From Novosphingobium sp. TH158 (GTDB lineage Bacteria; Pseudomonadota; Alphaproteobacteria; Sphingomonadales; Sphingomonadaceae), in assembly GCF_002855555.1 (NCBI RefSeq), contig NZ_PKRT01000001.1, positions 1,640,001 to 1,704,000 of the forward strand: 64,000 nucleotides of DNA. Reading direction: 5' to 3'. Below, piece after piece: positions 37,403 to 46,801 of this stretch. The position numbers were made by a program, and so were the translations under genes. The notes beneath the pieces were generated by a model that made no database searches, was not told the DNA's origin, and saw only the letters and a list, made by a program, of their open reading frames with translations. Positions within the stretch are counted from its first letter, which is position 1; each line of letters opens with the position of its first letter.

Positions 37403-38385
37403 GCCCGCCCCAGGTCTCCCTTGCCCACGGTTCCGCTCGCCATTTCGAGCATCTTGTCGAGGCTCTTCTTGGCGCGCAGGCGCAGGCCTTCCTCGATCTC
37501 GATGCGCGGGCTCAGGTCGCGCAGGGCAAGATAGAGCTTCTCCAGCGTATTGAGCGCCATGTAAGGGCAGATGTTGCAGTTGCAGTTGCCGTCCGCCCCG
37601 GGCGCACCGATGAAGGTCTTGTTCGGCAGCGCCTTTTCCATCTGGTGGATGATGTGCGGCTCGGTCGCGACGATCAGTTTGTCGCCCGGCATGGTCTTGG
37701 CATATTGCAGGATACCGCTGGTCGAGCCGACGTAATCGGCATGATCGACGATATGCGGCGGGCATTCAGGGTGCGCGGCGATCGGCGCATCGGGATGCTG
37801 CGCCTTGAGCTTGAGCAGTTCCGTCTCGCTGAATGCCTCGTGGACGATGCACACGCCCGGCCACAGCAGCATGTCGCGCCCGAACTTGCGGTTGAGATAG
37901 CCACCAAGGTGGCGGTCGGGCCCGAAGATGATCTTCTGCTCCGGCGGGATCTGGGCCAGGATCGTTTCGGCGCTGGAGCTGGTGACGATCACGTCGGACA
38001 GCGCCTTAACCTCGGTCGAGCAGTTGATGTAGGTCAGCGCGATGTGATCGGGGTGCGCCTCGCGGAAAGCCTTGAACTTTTCCGGCGGGCAGGCGTCTTC
38101 CAGGCTGCATCCGGCGTTGAGGTCCGGCAGGACGACGATCTTGTCCGGGCTGAGGATCTTGGCCGTATCGGCCATGAACTTCACGCCGCAGAAGGCGATG
38201 ACATCGGCATCGGATTCGGCCGCCTTGCGCGAAAGTTCCAGGCTGTCGCCCACGAAGTCCGCGAGGTCCTGAATCTCCGGCTTCTGGTAGTAATGCGCCA
38301 GGATCACCGCGTTGCGCTCCTTGCGCAGGCGATCGATCTCGGCACGGATGTCGAGGCCGGTGAGATTGGTGGTCTGGGCAGTCAT
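37399..38385 (-). CDS. nadA: Quinolinate synthase A
   Basis: A 328-residue [4Fe-4S] enzyme that condenses iminoaspartate with dihydroxyacetone phosphate in NAD synthesis. VILAHYYQKPEIQDLADFVGDSL is the N-terminal signature; cluster-binding and active-site cysteines occur in DLNAGCSLEDACPP, YINCSTE and the CNCNICPYM region. nadB and nadC are not in the window. The gene stands alone on the minus strand. Confidence 0.96.
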   Translation of the reverse strand: MTAQTTNLTGLDIRAEIDRLRKERNAVILAHYYQKPEIQDLADFVGDSLELSRKAAESDADVIAFCGVKFMADTAKILSPDKIVVLPDLNAGCSLEDACPPEKFKAFREAHPDHIALTYINCSTEVKALSDVIVTSSSAETILAQIPPEQKIIFGPDRHLGGYLNRKFGRDMLLWPGVCIVHEAFSETELLKLKAQHPDAPIAAHPECPPHIVDHADYVGSTSGILQYAKTMPGDKLIVATEPHIIHQMEKALPNKTFIGAPGADGNCNCNICPYMALNTLEKLYLALRDLSPRIEIEEGLRLRAKKSLDKMLEMASGTVGKGDLGRA

Positions 38386-38443
38386 TCGCGTACGTCCCCT
38401 GCAGGTGGTGCAGGGGGCAGATAGGGATTATCGGCCAGCGAAT

Positions 38444-39166
38444 CTATCCCCCGGCGATATCGGACGCGATGCGCTGGAACATCGGGCTGACAGCCGCCAC
38501 CTCGATCAGCACATGAGCCATGGCAACGATGGCGCCAACCGTGGCCGTCGCCGGGTGGACCCGGCCGATCGTGCGCCGGTCATGCAGGGCGATCATGCCC
38601 ACGAAGACCAGCTGGATCACCATGATCGCCCATTCGCCCCAGCCGATCATCATCGGCATCGGCAGCACGCGGCCAAAGGCCGGCTCGGTGAGTAGGATCA
38701 GCGAACCGGTCATCAGGCGGCGGTGATAATCGGTCTGCGTGCGCCGGGTGATCGCGGCAAAGACCAGCCCGCCGAAGACCACGGCACCCACCTGGGTCAG
38801 GGCGAGGAAATAGGGCTCGGTGAAAAAGGGCGGCAGGAAACCGCCGCGGATCGCCGCGATGCCGGCGAATGACATGGTGCCGACCACAGCCACGGTGAGA
38901 TAGGCCCCCAGCCACCCGAGCCGACGATGCTGCGCAAGGTTGCCATGCGTGGCGAGCCGCGCCTGAACCACGTGCAAGGCCAGCCAGGCCACCATGACCA
39001 CCGCGTGCACGTGCGGCCAGACAAGGCTGTAACTGTAAGCCGCCCTGCCAAGCACGGCATTGAGCATGAAGGCCGCAATGATGAACAGCGACAGGATCGT
39101 TGCGAAGCGCGCGAAATAGGCGGAATCGGCGGATTGCCCCGCCTTCGGGCTTGCTGTGGTAGCCAT
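38444..39166 (-). CDS. Multi-pass membrane protein of unknown function
   Basis: A 240-residue protein with about seven membrane segments. Histidines cluster in VWPHVHAVVMVAWLALHVVQ and HGNLAQHRRLGWLG, with DYHRRLMTGSLILL in a later loop. The histidine-rich pattern could bind metal or haem and recalls DUF2306-type proteins, but I do not assign a family. No operon partner is evident. Confidence 0.72.
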   Translation of the reverse strand: MATTASPKAGQSADSAYFARFATILSLFIIAAFMLNAVLGRAAYSYSLVWPHVHAVVMVAWLALHVVQARLATHGNLAQHRRLGWLGAYLTVAVVGTMSFAGIAAIRGGFLPPFFTEPYFLALTQVGAVVFGGLVFAAITRRTQTDYHRRLMTGSLILLTEPAFGRVLPMPMMIGWGEWAIMVIQLVFVGMIALHDRRTIGRVHPATATVGAIVAMAHVLIEVAAVSPMFQRIASDIAGG

Positions 39167-39263
39167 GTTCTTCCCCTGCTCTTCTACGTGTTTGTACGAA
39201 CGCTATCGCACTTAACACTTGTAACCAAGCAAGAGTTCCATAGGCCCCGGTTATTGCTGCGAA

Positions 39264-39899
39264 TTATTCTCCGGCGAAACGCACCTCGACCTTCACGTCG
39301 CCAAAGCCTGCTACCTGCAGGGGTATGGCCAGGTTCTGGCGCACGCCCTGCCGGGCACTTTCGCGGGCAAGGCCCATCAGCACCGTATTGCCGGCCTCCT
39401 CAGCTGCCAGCTTTTCGGCAACGACGGTATTGTCGCGCGTCAGCTTGGCCTGCGCCTCGCGCGTGATCCACACGCCCTCGCGCAGGTATTGCGCGCGGCC
39501 TTCGTCAAGGTTCGGGCGAGACAGTTCCAGCGGCGGCAGCGTGACCGACAGGCTGCGCTGCTCCTCGTTCCAGCGCATGGCCGAAGCATCGAGCTTCGCC
39601 AGGTCGAGCGTATAGTCCACCCGCGCAGGAATGACGGCAACCTGGCGGCTTTTCAGCACGCCCATCAGCCGCTCGTCCTCGGACGTAACCACCGGCGAGA
39701 GCTGGGCGGAGAACACCGTCAGGCGGTTCTGCTTTTCGAAAGCATGGAGGCTGATCGCCAGGGGATCGCCTTGCTTCTCGGGCGCGAAACGCTGCCAGAC
39801 CTGCTGCCCGGCCAGGGCGATGATCGCCCCGAACACCAGCCAGAATGCCGTTTGCCGCCGCGGCGGGACGGTTGCCGGGCTCAATCGAGGAGCGACCAT
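39264..39899 (-). CDS. DUF4230 family membrane-anchored protein
   Basis: A 211-residue protein with one N-terminal membrane segment (TAFWLVFGAIIALAGQQVW) and a periplasmic DUF4230 domain (LTVFSAQLSPVVTSEDERLM, then VAVIPARVDYTLDLAKLDAS). The function of DUF4230 is unknown. Its start overlaps the stop of the MBL-fold gene by 19 bases, so the two are co-transcribed. Confidence 0.82.
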   Translation of the reverse strand: MVAPRLSPATVPPRRQTAFWLVFGAIIALAGQQVWQRFAPEKQGDPLAISLHAFEKQNRLTVFSAQLSPVVTSEDERLMGVLKSRQVAVIPARVDYTLDLAKLDASAMRWNEEQRSLSVTLPPLELSRPNLDEGRAQYLREGVWITREAQAKLTRDNTVVAEKLAAEEAGNTVLMGLARESARQGVRQNLAIPLQVAGFGDVKVEVRFAGE

Positions 39900-40753
39900 G
39901 TTTCCTCCACGCGCGACACGCGCCCCCGTTGTTCAAGGTCAATCAGGTGCGCCAGGACCGATCGGCCTGCCGCGCCCCACAGCCGTTCATCGACGCCCTT
40001 GTACATCCGCGGAACCATGGCGGCGATTTGCTGCACCCCTTCTTCCAGCAGGCGCAGGATCTGCCGCTCACGCTGGCGGCGATGGCCGATCATGCCGCGC
40101 ACCAGCTGGCGCGGCTTTTCCACCGCCTCGCCATGGGCGGGATAATAGACGCGGTCTTCACGGTCATAGAGCTTTTCGAGGCTCGCCATATAGGCCGCCA
40201 TGTCGCCATCGGGCGGCGCGACGACCGAAGTGGACCAGCCCATGACGTGATCGCCGGTGAACAGCGCGCCGCTTTCCTCAAGCGCGAAACACAGGTGGTT
40301 GGAGGTGTGCCCCGGGGTGGCGACGGCTACCAGCGTCCAGTCCGGCCCGCTTACCTTCTCGCCATCACGCAGCACGCGGGTGGGCCGGTATTCGGTATCG
40401 AAGGCGGCGTCGGCGCGCGGGCCATCATCGTCATAGGCCAGCGGCGCGCAACCGATGATCGGGGCTCCCGTGGCAAGCGCTAGCGGCGCGGCGGCGGGCG
40501 AGTGATCGCGGTGGGTATGGGTGCAGCAGATGGCCAGAACCTTTGCCTCGCCAATCGCATCGAGCAGCGCGCCGATGTGTTCGGGCTCGTCCGGGCCGGG
40601 ATCGATCACCGCCACGCCTTCGCCGTGCCCGACAATGTAGGTCTGGGTTCCGGTGTAGGTATAGGGCGAGGGATTGGGCGCCAGCACGCGCCGCACCAGC
40701 GGTTCGATCTGCTGGGACAATCCGGTGGGCCAGGGACGGGCGGGCATCTGCAT
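39881..40753 (-). CDS. MBL-fold metallo-hydrolase (LACTB2-like)
   Basis: A 290-residue metallo-beta-lactamase-fold protein. The zinc site is CCTHTHRDHSPAAAP (HxHxDH), with the later histidine in ATPGHTSNHLCF and the aspartate in LFTGDHVMG. The C-terminal winged-helix-like part (RRQRERQILRLLEEG) is typical of the LACTB2 subgroup, some of which cut RNA. The substrate is unknown. Confidence 0.87.
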   Translation of the reverse strand: MQMPARPWPTGLSQQIEPLVRRVLAPNPSPYTYTGTQTYIVGHGEGVAVIDPGPDEPEHIGALLDAIGEAKVLAICCTHTHRDHSPAAAPLALATGAPIIGCAPLAYDDDGPRADAAFDTEYRPTRVLRDGEKVSGPDWTLVAVATPGHTSNHLCFALEESGALFTGDHVMGWSTSVVAPPDGDMAAYMASLEKLYDREDRVYYPAHGEAVEKPRQLVRGMIGHRRQRERQILRLLEEGVQQIAAMVPRMYKGVDERLWGAAGRSVLAHLIDLEQRGRVSRVEETWSLLD

Positions 40754-40817
40754 GGGATGCGATATGGATATTCACAGGCGGCCTGTCGAGCGGCTAGGCT
40801 GCCTGCGGGAGGATCCG

Positions 40818-42293
40818 ATGGCCGATGAACCGCTGATACTGGTGCTGGACGAAGGTACGACTTCGACCCGGGCAATGCTGTTCACCCCGGCGGGCAAGGT
40901 TGCCGCCGTGGCCCAACAGGAACTGACCCAGCACTATCCGCAGCCCGGCTGGGTGGAGCATGACGCTGCCGAAATCTGGGACAAGACGCTTGCCTGCGCC
41001 CGCCGCGCGATTGCCGATGCCGGTGGCGTCGGACGGGTGGCGGCGATCGGCATCGCCAACCAGCGCGAAACCGTGGTTGCCTGGGACAAGGCGAGCGGCA
41101 AACCGCTGAGCCGCGCGCTTGTCTGGCAGGATCGCCGCACGGCGGATGACTGCGCCAGGTTAAAGGCGCAGGGCTTTGAAAGCGATGTCCAGGCGAAGAC
41201 CGGCCTGCTGCTCGATCCCTATTTCAGCGCTACCAAGGCAGCCTGGCTGATCCGGCACCGCGAGGCGGTGGCAGGGGCGGCAGCAGCCGGCCGGCTTGCC
41301 CTTGGCACCATCGAATCCTGGCTGGCATTCAAGCTTACCGGCGGACTGCACGTCAGCGATGCGTCGAACGCCAGCCGCACCCAGCTTCTGCCGCTGGATG
41401 CCCCGCAGTGGGATGCCGGCCTGTGCGACCTGTTCGGGGTGCCCCTCCACGCACTTGGCGAGGTGACCGACTGCTGCGGCCTGTTCGAAAAGACATTGCC
41501 CGAATGGTTCGGGGCCGCGATCCCGCTTACGGGCATGATCGGCGACCAGCAATCGGCCACCATCGGGCAGGGCTGCCTCTCCCCCGGCGATGTCAAGGCG
41601 ACCTACGGCACGGGCGCATTCGTGCTTGCCAACATGGGCGCACGCCTGCCGCGATCGGCGCATCGCCTGCTCGGCACGGTGCTTCTGCAGGCTGGCGGCC
41701 AGCGCTCCTATGCGCTCGAAGGCTCGGTCTTTGTCGCCGGCAGCCTGATCAAATGGCTGCGCGACGGGCTGGGCCTGATCGCCAGCGCCGCCGAGAGCGA
41801 GGAACTTGCCCGATCGGTCAGCGACAGCGCCGGGGTAGTGGTTGTGCCGGCGCTTTCGGGCCTCGGCGCGCCGCACTGGCGGCCAGAGGCGCGGGGCATC
41901 GTTACCGGGCTCAGCTTTTCATCGGGCAAGGCGCATATCGCCCGCGCCGCGCTTGAGGCCATGGCCGCGCAGACGCACGATCTTGCCCGCGCTTTCGCGG
42001 CAGACGGGGCCGCATGGCGACACCTGCGCATCGATGGCGGCATGAGCGCCAACGACTGGATGGCTCAGGACATCGCCGACCTGCTGGCGATCGAGGTGGA
42101 ACGCCCGGACATGGTCGAAACGACGGCGCTGGGGGCGGCCATGCTGGCGGCGGTCGGCGCCGGGCTGTTCAGTTCGCTGGGAGATGCCGCAAAGTCCATG
42201 CGCGGCCCTGCTCAGCGGTTCTCCCCCGCCATGGACGAGGCGACGCGCGCCACGCGGACCAATGCCTGGGCGCAGGCCATTGCCGCCGTGTGA
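40818..42293 (+). CDS. glpK: Glycerol kinase
   Basis: A 491-residue FGGY-family kinase that makes glycerol-3-phosphate. ILVLDEGTTSTRAMLF is the phosphate-1 motif; ANQRETVVAWD, GTIESWLAFKLT and the GLGAPHWRPEARG region match GlpK, and LRIDGGMSANDWMAQ is the C-terminal FGGY signature. No glpF or glpD is adjacent. GGGAGG 6 bases before the ATG is a strong ribosome site. Confidence 0.93.
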   Translation: MADEPLILVLDEGTTSTRAMLFTPAGKVAAVAQQELTQHYPQPGWVEHDAAEIWDKTLACARRAIADAGGVGRVAAIGIANQRETVVAWDKASGKPLSRALVWQDRRTADDCARLKAQGFESDVQAKTGLLLDPYFSATKAAWLIRHREAVAGAAAAGRLALGTIESWLAFKLTGGLHVSDASNASRTQLLPLDAPQWDAGLCDLFGVPLHALGEVTDCCGLFEKTLPEWFGAAIPLTGMIGDQQSATIGQGCLSPGDVKATYGTGAFVLANMGARLPRSAHRLLGTVLLQAGGQRSYALEGSVFVAGSLIKWLRDGLGLIASAAESEELARSVSDSAGVVVVPALSGLGAPHWRPEARGIVTGLSFSSGKAHIARAALEAMAAQTHDLARAFAADGAAWRHLRIDGGMSANDWMAQDIADLLAIEVERPDMVETTALGAAMLAAVGAGLFSSLGDAAKSMRGPAQRFSPAMDEATRATRTNAWAQAIAAV

Positions 42294-42305
42294 TGCCGAG
42301 GGCGC

Positions 42306-42761
42306 CTAGCCGACGATCCCGCCCAGCCGATCGCGCAGGCGCCTGATCGCGGGCACCGGGCTGCTCTCGCGCTCGCGCCAGCCGGTCTCCAGCCGGGCCA
42401 GCCGGGCGTGGAAACGCTCGGTCGCGCCGATCAGTTCGCAGACCTGGGGCGAAAGCAGTGCCAGCCGTTCCGGATCGGCCGTGGGAAAATCGGTCTGCAG
42501 CCGGCCATAGCGCCGCAGCTGGAATTCGCTGATCTCGCCGCGGAAGAAGGCCCGGTGGTTCAGCAACCAGGCAATGGCATGCATCATCCGGGTGGTGGTG
42601 CGCAGCGCTTCGCAAGAAAGCGCGATCCTGCCTGCATCCTCTGGCCCGCGATCGCCGTGATCGGCAAAGCTGAACATGGCGCGCACTTCGTCCGAAAGGG
42701 CCAGGCCCTCGCAGTAAAGCGCCTCGATGATGCGCGGATTGATGTTCGCCGGGCTCGCCAT
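42306..42761 (-). CDS. DUF1465 family protein
   Basis: A 151-residue cytoplasmic protein with the DUF1465 pattern (ALYCEGLALSDEVRAMF, SCEALRTTTRMMHAIAWLL, HRAFFRGEIS). The family is confined to alphaproteobacteria and often near regulators of cell-cycle or polar growth; function unknown. It starts at 42761 and converges with glpK. Confidence 0.85.
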   Translation of the reverse strand: MASPANINPRIIEALYCEGLALSDEVRAMFSFADHGDRGPEDAGRIALSCEALRTTTRMMHAIAWLLNHRAFFRGEISEFQLRRYGRLQTDFPTADPERLALLSPQVCELIGATERFHARLARLETGWRERESSPVPAIRRLRDRLGGIVG

Positions 42762-42905
42762 GACTGGCACCTGCGATAGCGCCGGGATTCCGTCCGATTC
42801 AACAGGTCCGGCAGGACTTGCACAGGCCATTGTGGGACTGTGCCGGAACGGAACGGTTGTGAAATCATCGGAAATCGCCGGGAACAATTCCCGGAATCGG
42901 CAAAA

Positions 42906-43103
42906 TCAGGCGATGATATCGGGCACAAGGTAATCCTCGATCAGCGCCATCTGGTCCTTCAGCTTGAGCTTGCGCTTCTTGAGGCGGGCGATTTGCAGCT
43001 GGTCGCTTGCCCCTGCGGCAGTCAATGCATCGATGGCGGCGTCAAGGTCGCGATGCTCGATCCTGAGCATTTCCAGCCGCTTGCGCATTTCCTCTTCGGT
43101 CAT
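42906..43103 (-). CDS. YdcH (DUF465) family small protein, copy 1
   Basis: A 65-residue helical protein (MTEEEMRKRLEMLRIEHRDL, then IARLKKRKLKLKDQMALIED). It matches YdcH. Start 43103 is used because AAGGGA lies 10 bases upstream; ATG 43124 is an alternative. A second family member lies divergently at 43337. YdcH proteins are small, coiled-coil-like and of unknown role. Confidence 0.8.
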   Translation of the reverse strand: MTEEEMRKRLEMLRIEHRDLDAAIDALTAAGASDQLQIARLKKRKLKLKDQMALIEDYLVPDIIA

Positions 43104-43336
43104 GCTGACAGTGTCCCTTATCATCGACTGCAAATTGCCTCCGGCCAGCGACCAACCGCCCGCCGCATGCGAAGGGCAATTACCCCAAAACCGGATCGGA
43201 ACGCGCTTCGCAAGATAAACTTAATGTGCTTATCTGACAATCGCATCGCAGGCCCGCGCTGGCCACGAGTCGGTCGGGCTGGGCTGGGCCTGGGGTGGAC
43301 CCCGTCATGTCGGGGGAGCAACCAAGGAGTATGCTC

Positions 43337-43492
43337 ATGGAACAGCCGCATGTCAGCGCTTTGCAGCTCAAGAAGAAGGGTCTGGAAGACCGTATCGAAC
43401 AGGAAATGAGCCGTCCTGCGCCTGATTTTGCCCAGATCCAGCTGCTCAAGAAGCGCAAGCTCCGCATCAAGGAAGAACTTGCGCATATCTGA
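43337..43492 (+). CDS. YdcH (DUF465) family small protein, copy 2
   Basis: A 51-residue protein with the family core IQLLKKRKLRIKEELAHI, similar to copy 1 (LKKRKLKLKDQM). AAGGAG 7 bases before ATG 43337 supports this start. It is divergent from copy 1 and just upstream of ptsP. Function unknown. Confidence 0.78.
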   Translation: MEQPHVSALQLKKKGLEDRIEQEMSRPAPDFAQIQLLKKRKLRIKEELAHI

Positions 43493-43607
43493 CGGAGCTG
43501 AACGTCCGGCCGGGCACCCTGCTCCGGCCGGAACCGTCGGCCCGGCACCACGGCCATCCGCACAGCCATCCGTTTGCATTGCTGCCGCTTTGCGCTAGCA
43601 GGGCCGC

Positions 43608-45881
43608 ATGCTCAACGCGATTGCCGCCGCCCGGACCATCCTGACCCGCCTGCACGAGGTCATGGCGTCGCGCAATCCGGCGCAGGCAAAGCTCAACACC
43701 GTGGTGGAGGTAATCGGCGAAGGCCTCGATAGCGAGGTCTGCTCGATCTACCTGCTGCGCGAAGGCATGCTCGAACTGTTCGCCACCAAGGGGCTGGCGC
43801 AGGAGGCTGTCCACGTTACCCGGATGGCAATCGGCGAGGGCCTGGTGGGCACGATTGCCGGCAACGCCGATACGCTCAACCTTGCCGAGGCGACTGCACA
43901 CCCGGACTTTTCCTATCGCCCGGAAACCGGCGAAGACAAGTTTCATTCCTTCGCCGGCGTTCCGATCGTCCACCGCGAACGCGCTGTTGGCGTGCTCTGC
44001 GTCCAGCACGTCGATCCGCGCCGCTACGAAGAGGTCGAGATCGAGGCGCTGCAGACCGTCGCCATGGTGCTGTCGGAGCTGATCTCCGGCGCCGGCCTGG
44101 TCGACGAGGAAGAAGCCTGGGCGCTTTCATCCGCCCAGTCCGGCCCGGCCCAGCTTCGCGGGCTGACGCTGGTCAAGGGGCTCGCGGCCGGACAGGCCGT
44201 GTTCCACCAGCCGCGCGTAACCATCGAACATACCGTTGCCGAAGACACCGAGGCCGAACGGCAGCGCGTCTACCTCGCCTTCGACAAGATGCGCGACCAG
44301 ATCGAGCGCATGGCGGCACAGGCCGAATTCGGCGTGGGTGGAGAGCACGAGGAAGTCCTCGAAACCTACAAGATGTTCGCTTACGACGAAGGCTGGAAGC
44401 GGCGCATCAACGAGGCGATCGACTCTGGCCTCACTGCCGAGGCCGCGATCGAGCGCGTCCAGCAGCACACCCGCATGCGGATGCGCCAGATCGACGATCC
44501 GCTTCTGGCCGACCGCATGCATGACCTGGAAGACCTGGCGAACCGCCTGATGCGGATCGTCTCCGGTCAGCTGGGCACCGCCGCCGCCAAGGGCCTGCGG
44601 CAGGACGCGATCCTTATTGCCCGCAACCTCGGCCCGGCCGAGCTTCTGGAATACGACAAGCGCCGGCTGAAGGGCGTGATCCTTGAAGAAGGATCGCTTA
44701 CCGCGCACGTCGTCATCGTTGCGCGCGCGATGGGCGTGCCGGTGCTCGGACGCGTTTCCAGCCTGCGCGGCGTTGTCCGAGAAGGCGACCTGCTGCTGCT
44801 TGATGCGGACAACGCGGCGGCCACCGTCCGCCCCACCCCGGCGATGGAGGACGTGTTCAACGCCCGTTTTGCCCGCAACCGTGAAAAGCAGGCAGCCTGG
44901 GCGGCGCTACGCGATGTCGAACCGCGCACCAAGGATGGTGAGCGCATCACCGTGATGATGAACGCCGGCCTGCGCGACGACATGCCGATGCTGGGCATGA
45001 CGGGCGCCGACGGCATCGGCCTGTTCCGCACCGAGTTCCAGTTCCTCGTTTCCGCCACCCTGCCCGCTCGCGATCGCCAGACGCGCCTCTACCGCGACGT
45101 GCTGGACGCGGCCGGCAACAAGCCGGTGGTGTTCCGCACTGTCGACATCGGCGGCGACAAAGTCCTGCCCTACCTGCGCCATGACGACGGCGAAGGAGAG
45201 GAAAACCCGGCGATGGGCTGGCGCGCGCTGCGCGTGGCGCTGGAACGCGAAGGCCTGCTCAAGGCCCAGGCCCGCGCCCTGCTCGAGGCGTCTGCCGGGC
45301 GCACCCTTCACGTCATGTTCCCCATGGTTTCCGAACCCTGGGAATTCGATGCCGCCAAGGCCGTGTTCGATGCCCAGCTGAAGTGGCTCAAGGGGCAGAA
45401 GAAGATGCTGCCCGAAGCAATCCGGTATGGCGCCATGCTGGAAGTGCCCGCGCTTGCCGAGATGCTGGACGTGCTGGCGCCGAAGCTGTCGTTCCTGTCG
45501 ATCGGCACCAACGATCTCACCCAGTTCCTGTTCGCCGCAGACCGGGCCAATCCGAAGCTGGCCGAGCGCTACGACTGGGTCAGCCCGTCGATCCTGCGCT
45601 TCATCCGCCGAGTGCTGAAGGGCGTGGAAGGCCACAATGTCAACGTCGCCGTCTGCGGCGAGATGGGCGGGCGCAGGCTGGAAGCCCTCGCCCTGATCGG
45701 CGTGGGCGTGCGGCGCCTGTCGATCACCCCGGCTTCGGTCGGCCCGATAAAGGAGCTGCTTACCCGCGTCGACACCCGCGAAATCGGCGAGGCCATGAAC
45801 GGCTGGCTGGAAAATCCGCCACCGAGCATGCGTGAAGCCCTGATGCAGTGGGCAGCAGAGCGAGGCATAGACTGCGACTGA
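43608..45881 (+). CDS. ptsP: Phosphoenolpyruvate-protein phosphotransferase, EI-Ntr (PtsP)
   Basis: A 757-residue enzyme I of the nitrogen-type phosphotransferase system. An N-terminal GAF domain (residues 10-150) is followed by the EI domains; the phospho-histidine is in EEGSLTAHVVIVAR, and SIGTNDLTQFLFAADR and ITPASVGPIKELL are PEP-binding motifs. It starts a phosphorelay to NPr and EIIA-Ntr that controls nitrogen and envelope functions. The other components are not in this window. Confidence 0.96.
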   Translation: MLNAIAAARTILTRLHEVMASRNPAQAKLNTVVEVIGEGLDSEVCSIYLLREGMLELFATKGLAQEAVHVTRMAIGEGLVGTIAGNADTLNLAEATAHPDFSYRPETGEDKFHSFAGVPIVHRERAVGVLCVQHVDPRRYEEVEIEALQTVAMVLSELISGAGLVDEEEAWALSSAQSGPAQLRGLTLVKGLAAGQAVFHQPRVTIEHTVAEDTEAERQRVYLAFDKMRDQIERMAAQAEFGVGGEHEEVLETYKMFAYDEGWKRRINEAIDSGLTAEAAIERVQQHTRMRMRQIDDPLLADRMHDLEDLANRLMRIVSGQLGTAAAKGLRQDAILIARNLGPAELLEYDKRRLKGVILEEGSLTAHVVIVARAMGVPVLGRVSSLRGVVREGDLLLLDADNAAATVRPTPAMEDVFNARFARNREKQAAWAALRDVEPRTKDGERITVMMNAGLRDDMPMLGMTGADGIGLFRTEFQFLVSATLPARDRQTRLYRDVLDAAGNKPVVFRTVDIGGDKVLPYLRHDDGEGEENPAMGWRALRVALEREGLLKAQARALLEASAGRTLHVMFPMVSEPWEFDAAKAVFDAQLKWLKGQKKMLPEAIRYGAMLEVPALAEMLDVLAPKLSFLSIGTNDLTQFLFAADRANPKLAERYDWVSPSILRFIRRVLKGVEGHNVNVAVCGEMGGRRLEALALIGVGVRRLSITPASVGPIKELLTRVDTREIGEAMNGWLENPPPSMREALMQWAAERGIDCD

Positions 45882-45945
45882 CCGTGACCCTGCCGCGCCT
45901 CGTCGCGCCATGACCTCGTGACACAGGATCGTAACATGGTTTTGC

Positions 45946-45974
45946 TTGACAAGCGCCGGGTCCAGACCATGTTT
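45946..45974 (+). promoter_or_regulatory. Putative sigma-70 promoter of the RodZ-like gene
   Basis: TTGACA (45946-45951) is a perfect -35. The -10 region after 16-17 bases (CATGTT or ATGTTT) is weak. The start codon follows at 46015. Confidence 0.4.
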
Positions 45975-46014
45975 GCCGCCACTTTGGTCGCAACTCTTTA
46001 CAAATCGGTGCTGA

Positions 46015-46722
46015 ATGTCTGAGCAGGAAGCCGAGCAGCCGCAATTGCCGCTCGTCGGGGTGGGTCCACGCCTCAAGGCCGCGCGCGAAGCAGCCGGCAT
46101 TTCACGCACCGCGCTGGCGCAGCGCACGCGCATTGCCGAACGGCTTGTCGCCCTGATCGAGGCGGGGGACTGGGATGCCCTGCCATCGCGCACCTATGCC
46201 ACGGGCTTTACCCGGTCCTATGCCCGCGCCGTGGGCCTGAACGAGGCCGAAATCGTGTCCGGTGTGCGGCGGGAACTGGGGCTTGCCGATACGGTCAGCC
46301 AGCGCCCCAGCGCCGCTGCCCTTGAGCCGGGCGACCCCGCCCGCGTGCCGTCTGCGCGCTTTGCCTGGTGGCTGGCGCTGCTGGCGCTCGTGATTGCCAT
46401 TGCGGGCTTCTTTGCCTGGCGCTCGCTCTATTCCCCCGCGCTGACCCTCCCGCTTGCCGAAGAAAGCGCCAGCGCGGAACCCGTCATCACCACCGAGGCG
46501 ACAGCGCCGATTGCCGGTTCGAGCTTCGCCCCTGAGGCAAGTTTTGCCCCTACTGAGAGCGCCGAGCAGACCGATGCTCCGCCGCCGGCCCGCCCCGCCC
46601 AGCGCGAGACGGAGCGTCGACGCCAGCAGGCACCGGCAGCACCGGCACGGCAGACTCCCGCTCCCGCAGAAGCTGCTGCGCAACCTGCCGCGCCGGCCAC
46701 ACCTTCCACCGTTTCGAATTGA
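46015..46722 (+). CDS. RodZ-like helix-turn-helix membrane protein
   Basis: A 235-residue protein. An N-terminal HTH_25 domain (VGPRLKAAREAAGISRTALA, then WDALPSRTYATGFTRSYA) resembles the cytoplasmic part of RodZ, which links MreB to the envelope. A membrane segment follows (WWLALLALVIAIAGFFAW). The periplasmic part is a low-complexity Ala/Pro/Glu tail that lacks the usual RodZ beta domain. So it is RodZ-like but shortened. It is followed by a hairpin terminator and a YbgF-like gene. Confidence 0.8.
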   Translation: MSEQEAEQPQLPLVGVGPRLKAAREAAGISRTALAQRTRIAERLVALIEAGDWDALPSRTYATGFTRSYARAVGLNEAEIVSGVRRELGLADTVSQRPSAAALEPGDPARVPSARFAWWLALLALVIAIAGFFAWRSLYSPALTLPLAEESASAEPVITTEATAPIAGSSFAPEASFAPTESAEQTDAPPPARPAQRETERRRQQAPAAPARQTPAPAEAAAQPAAPATPSTVSN

Positions 46723-46747
46723 CCTGCTCTCGACACGAAGTCCTTGC

Positions 46748-46773
46748 AGGGGTTAGGAACCCCTTCGATTTTT
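46748..46773 (+). terminator. Terminator after the RodZ-like gene
   Basis: A 7-bp stem (AGGGGTT/AACCCCT) with a 3-base loop and a T-run of five after TCGA. Confidence 0.7.
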
Positions 46774-46801
46774 ACTATCCTTAGGGAGCGCGTTCGCTGC
46801 G

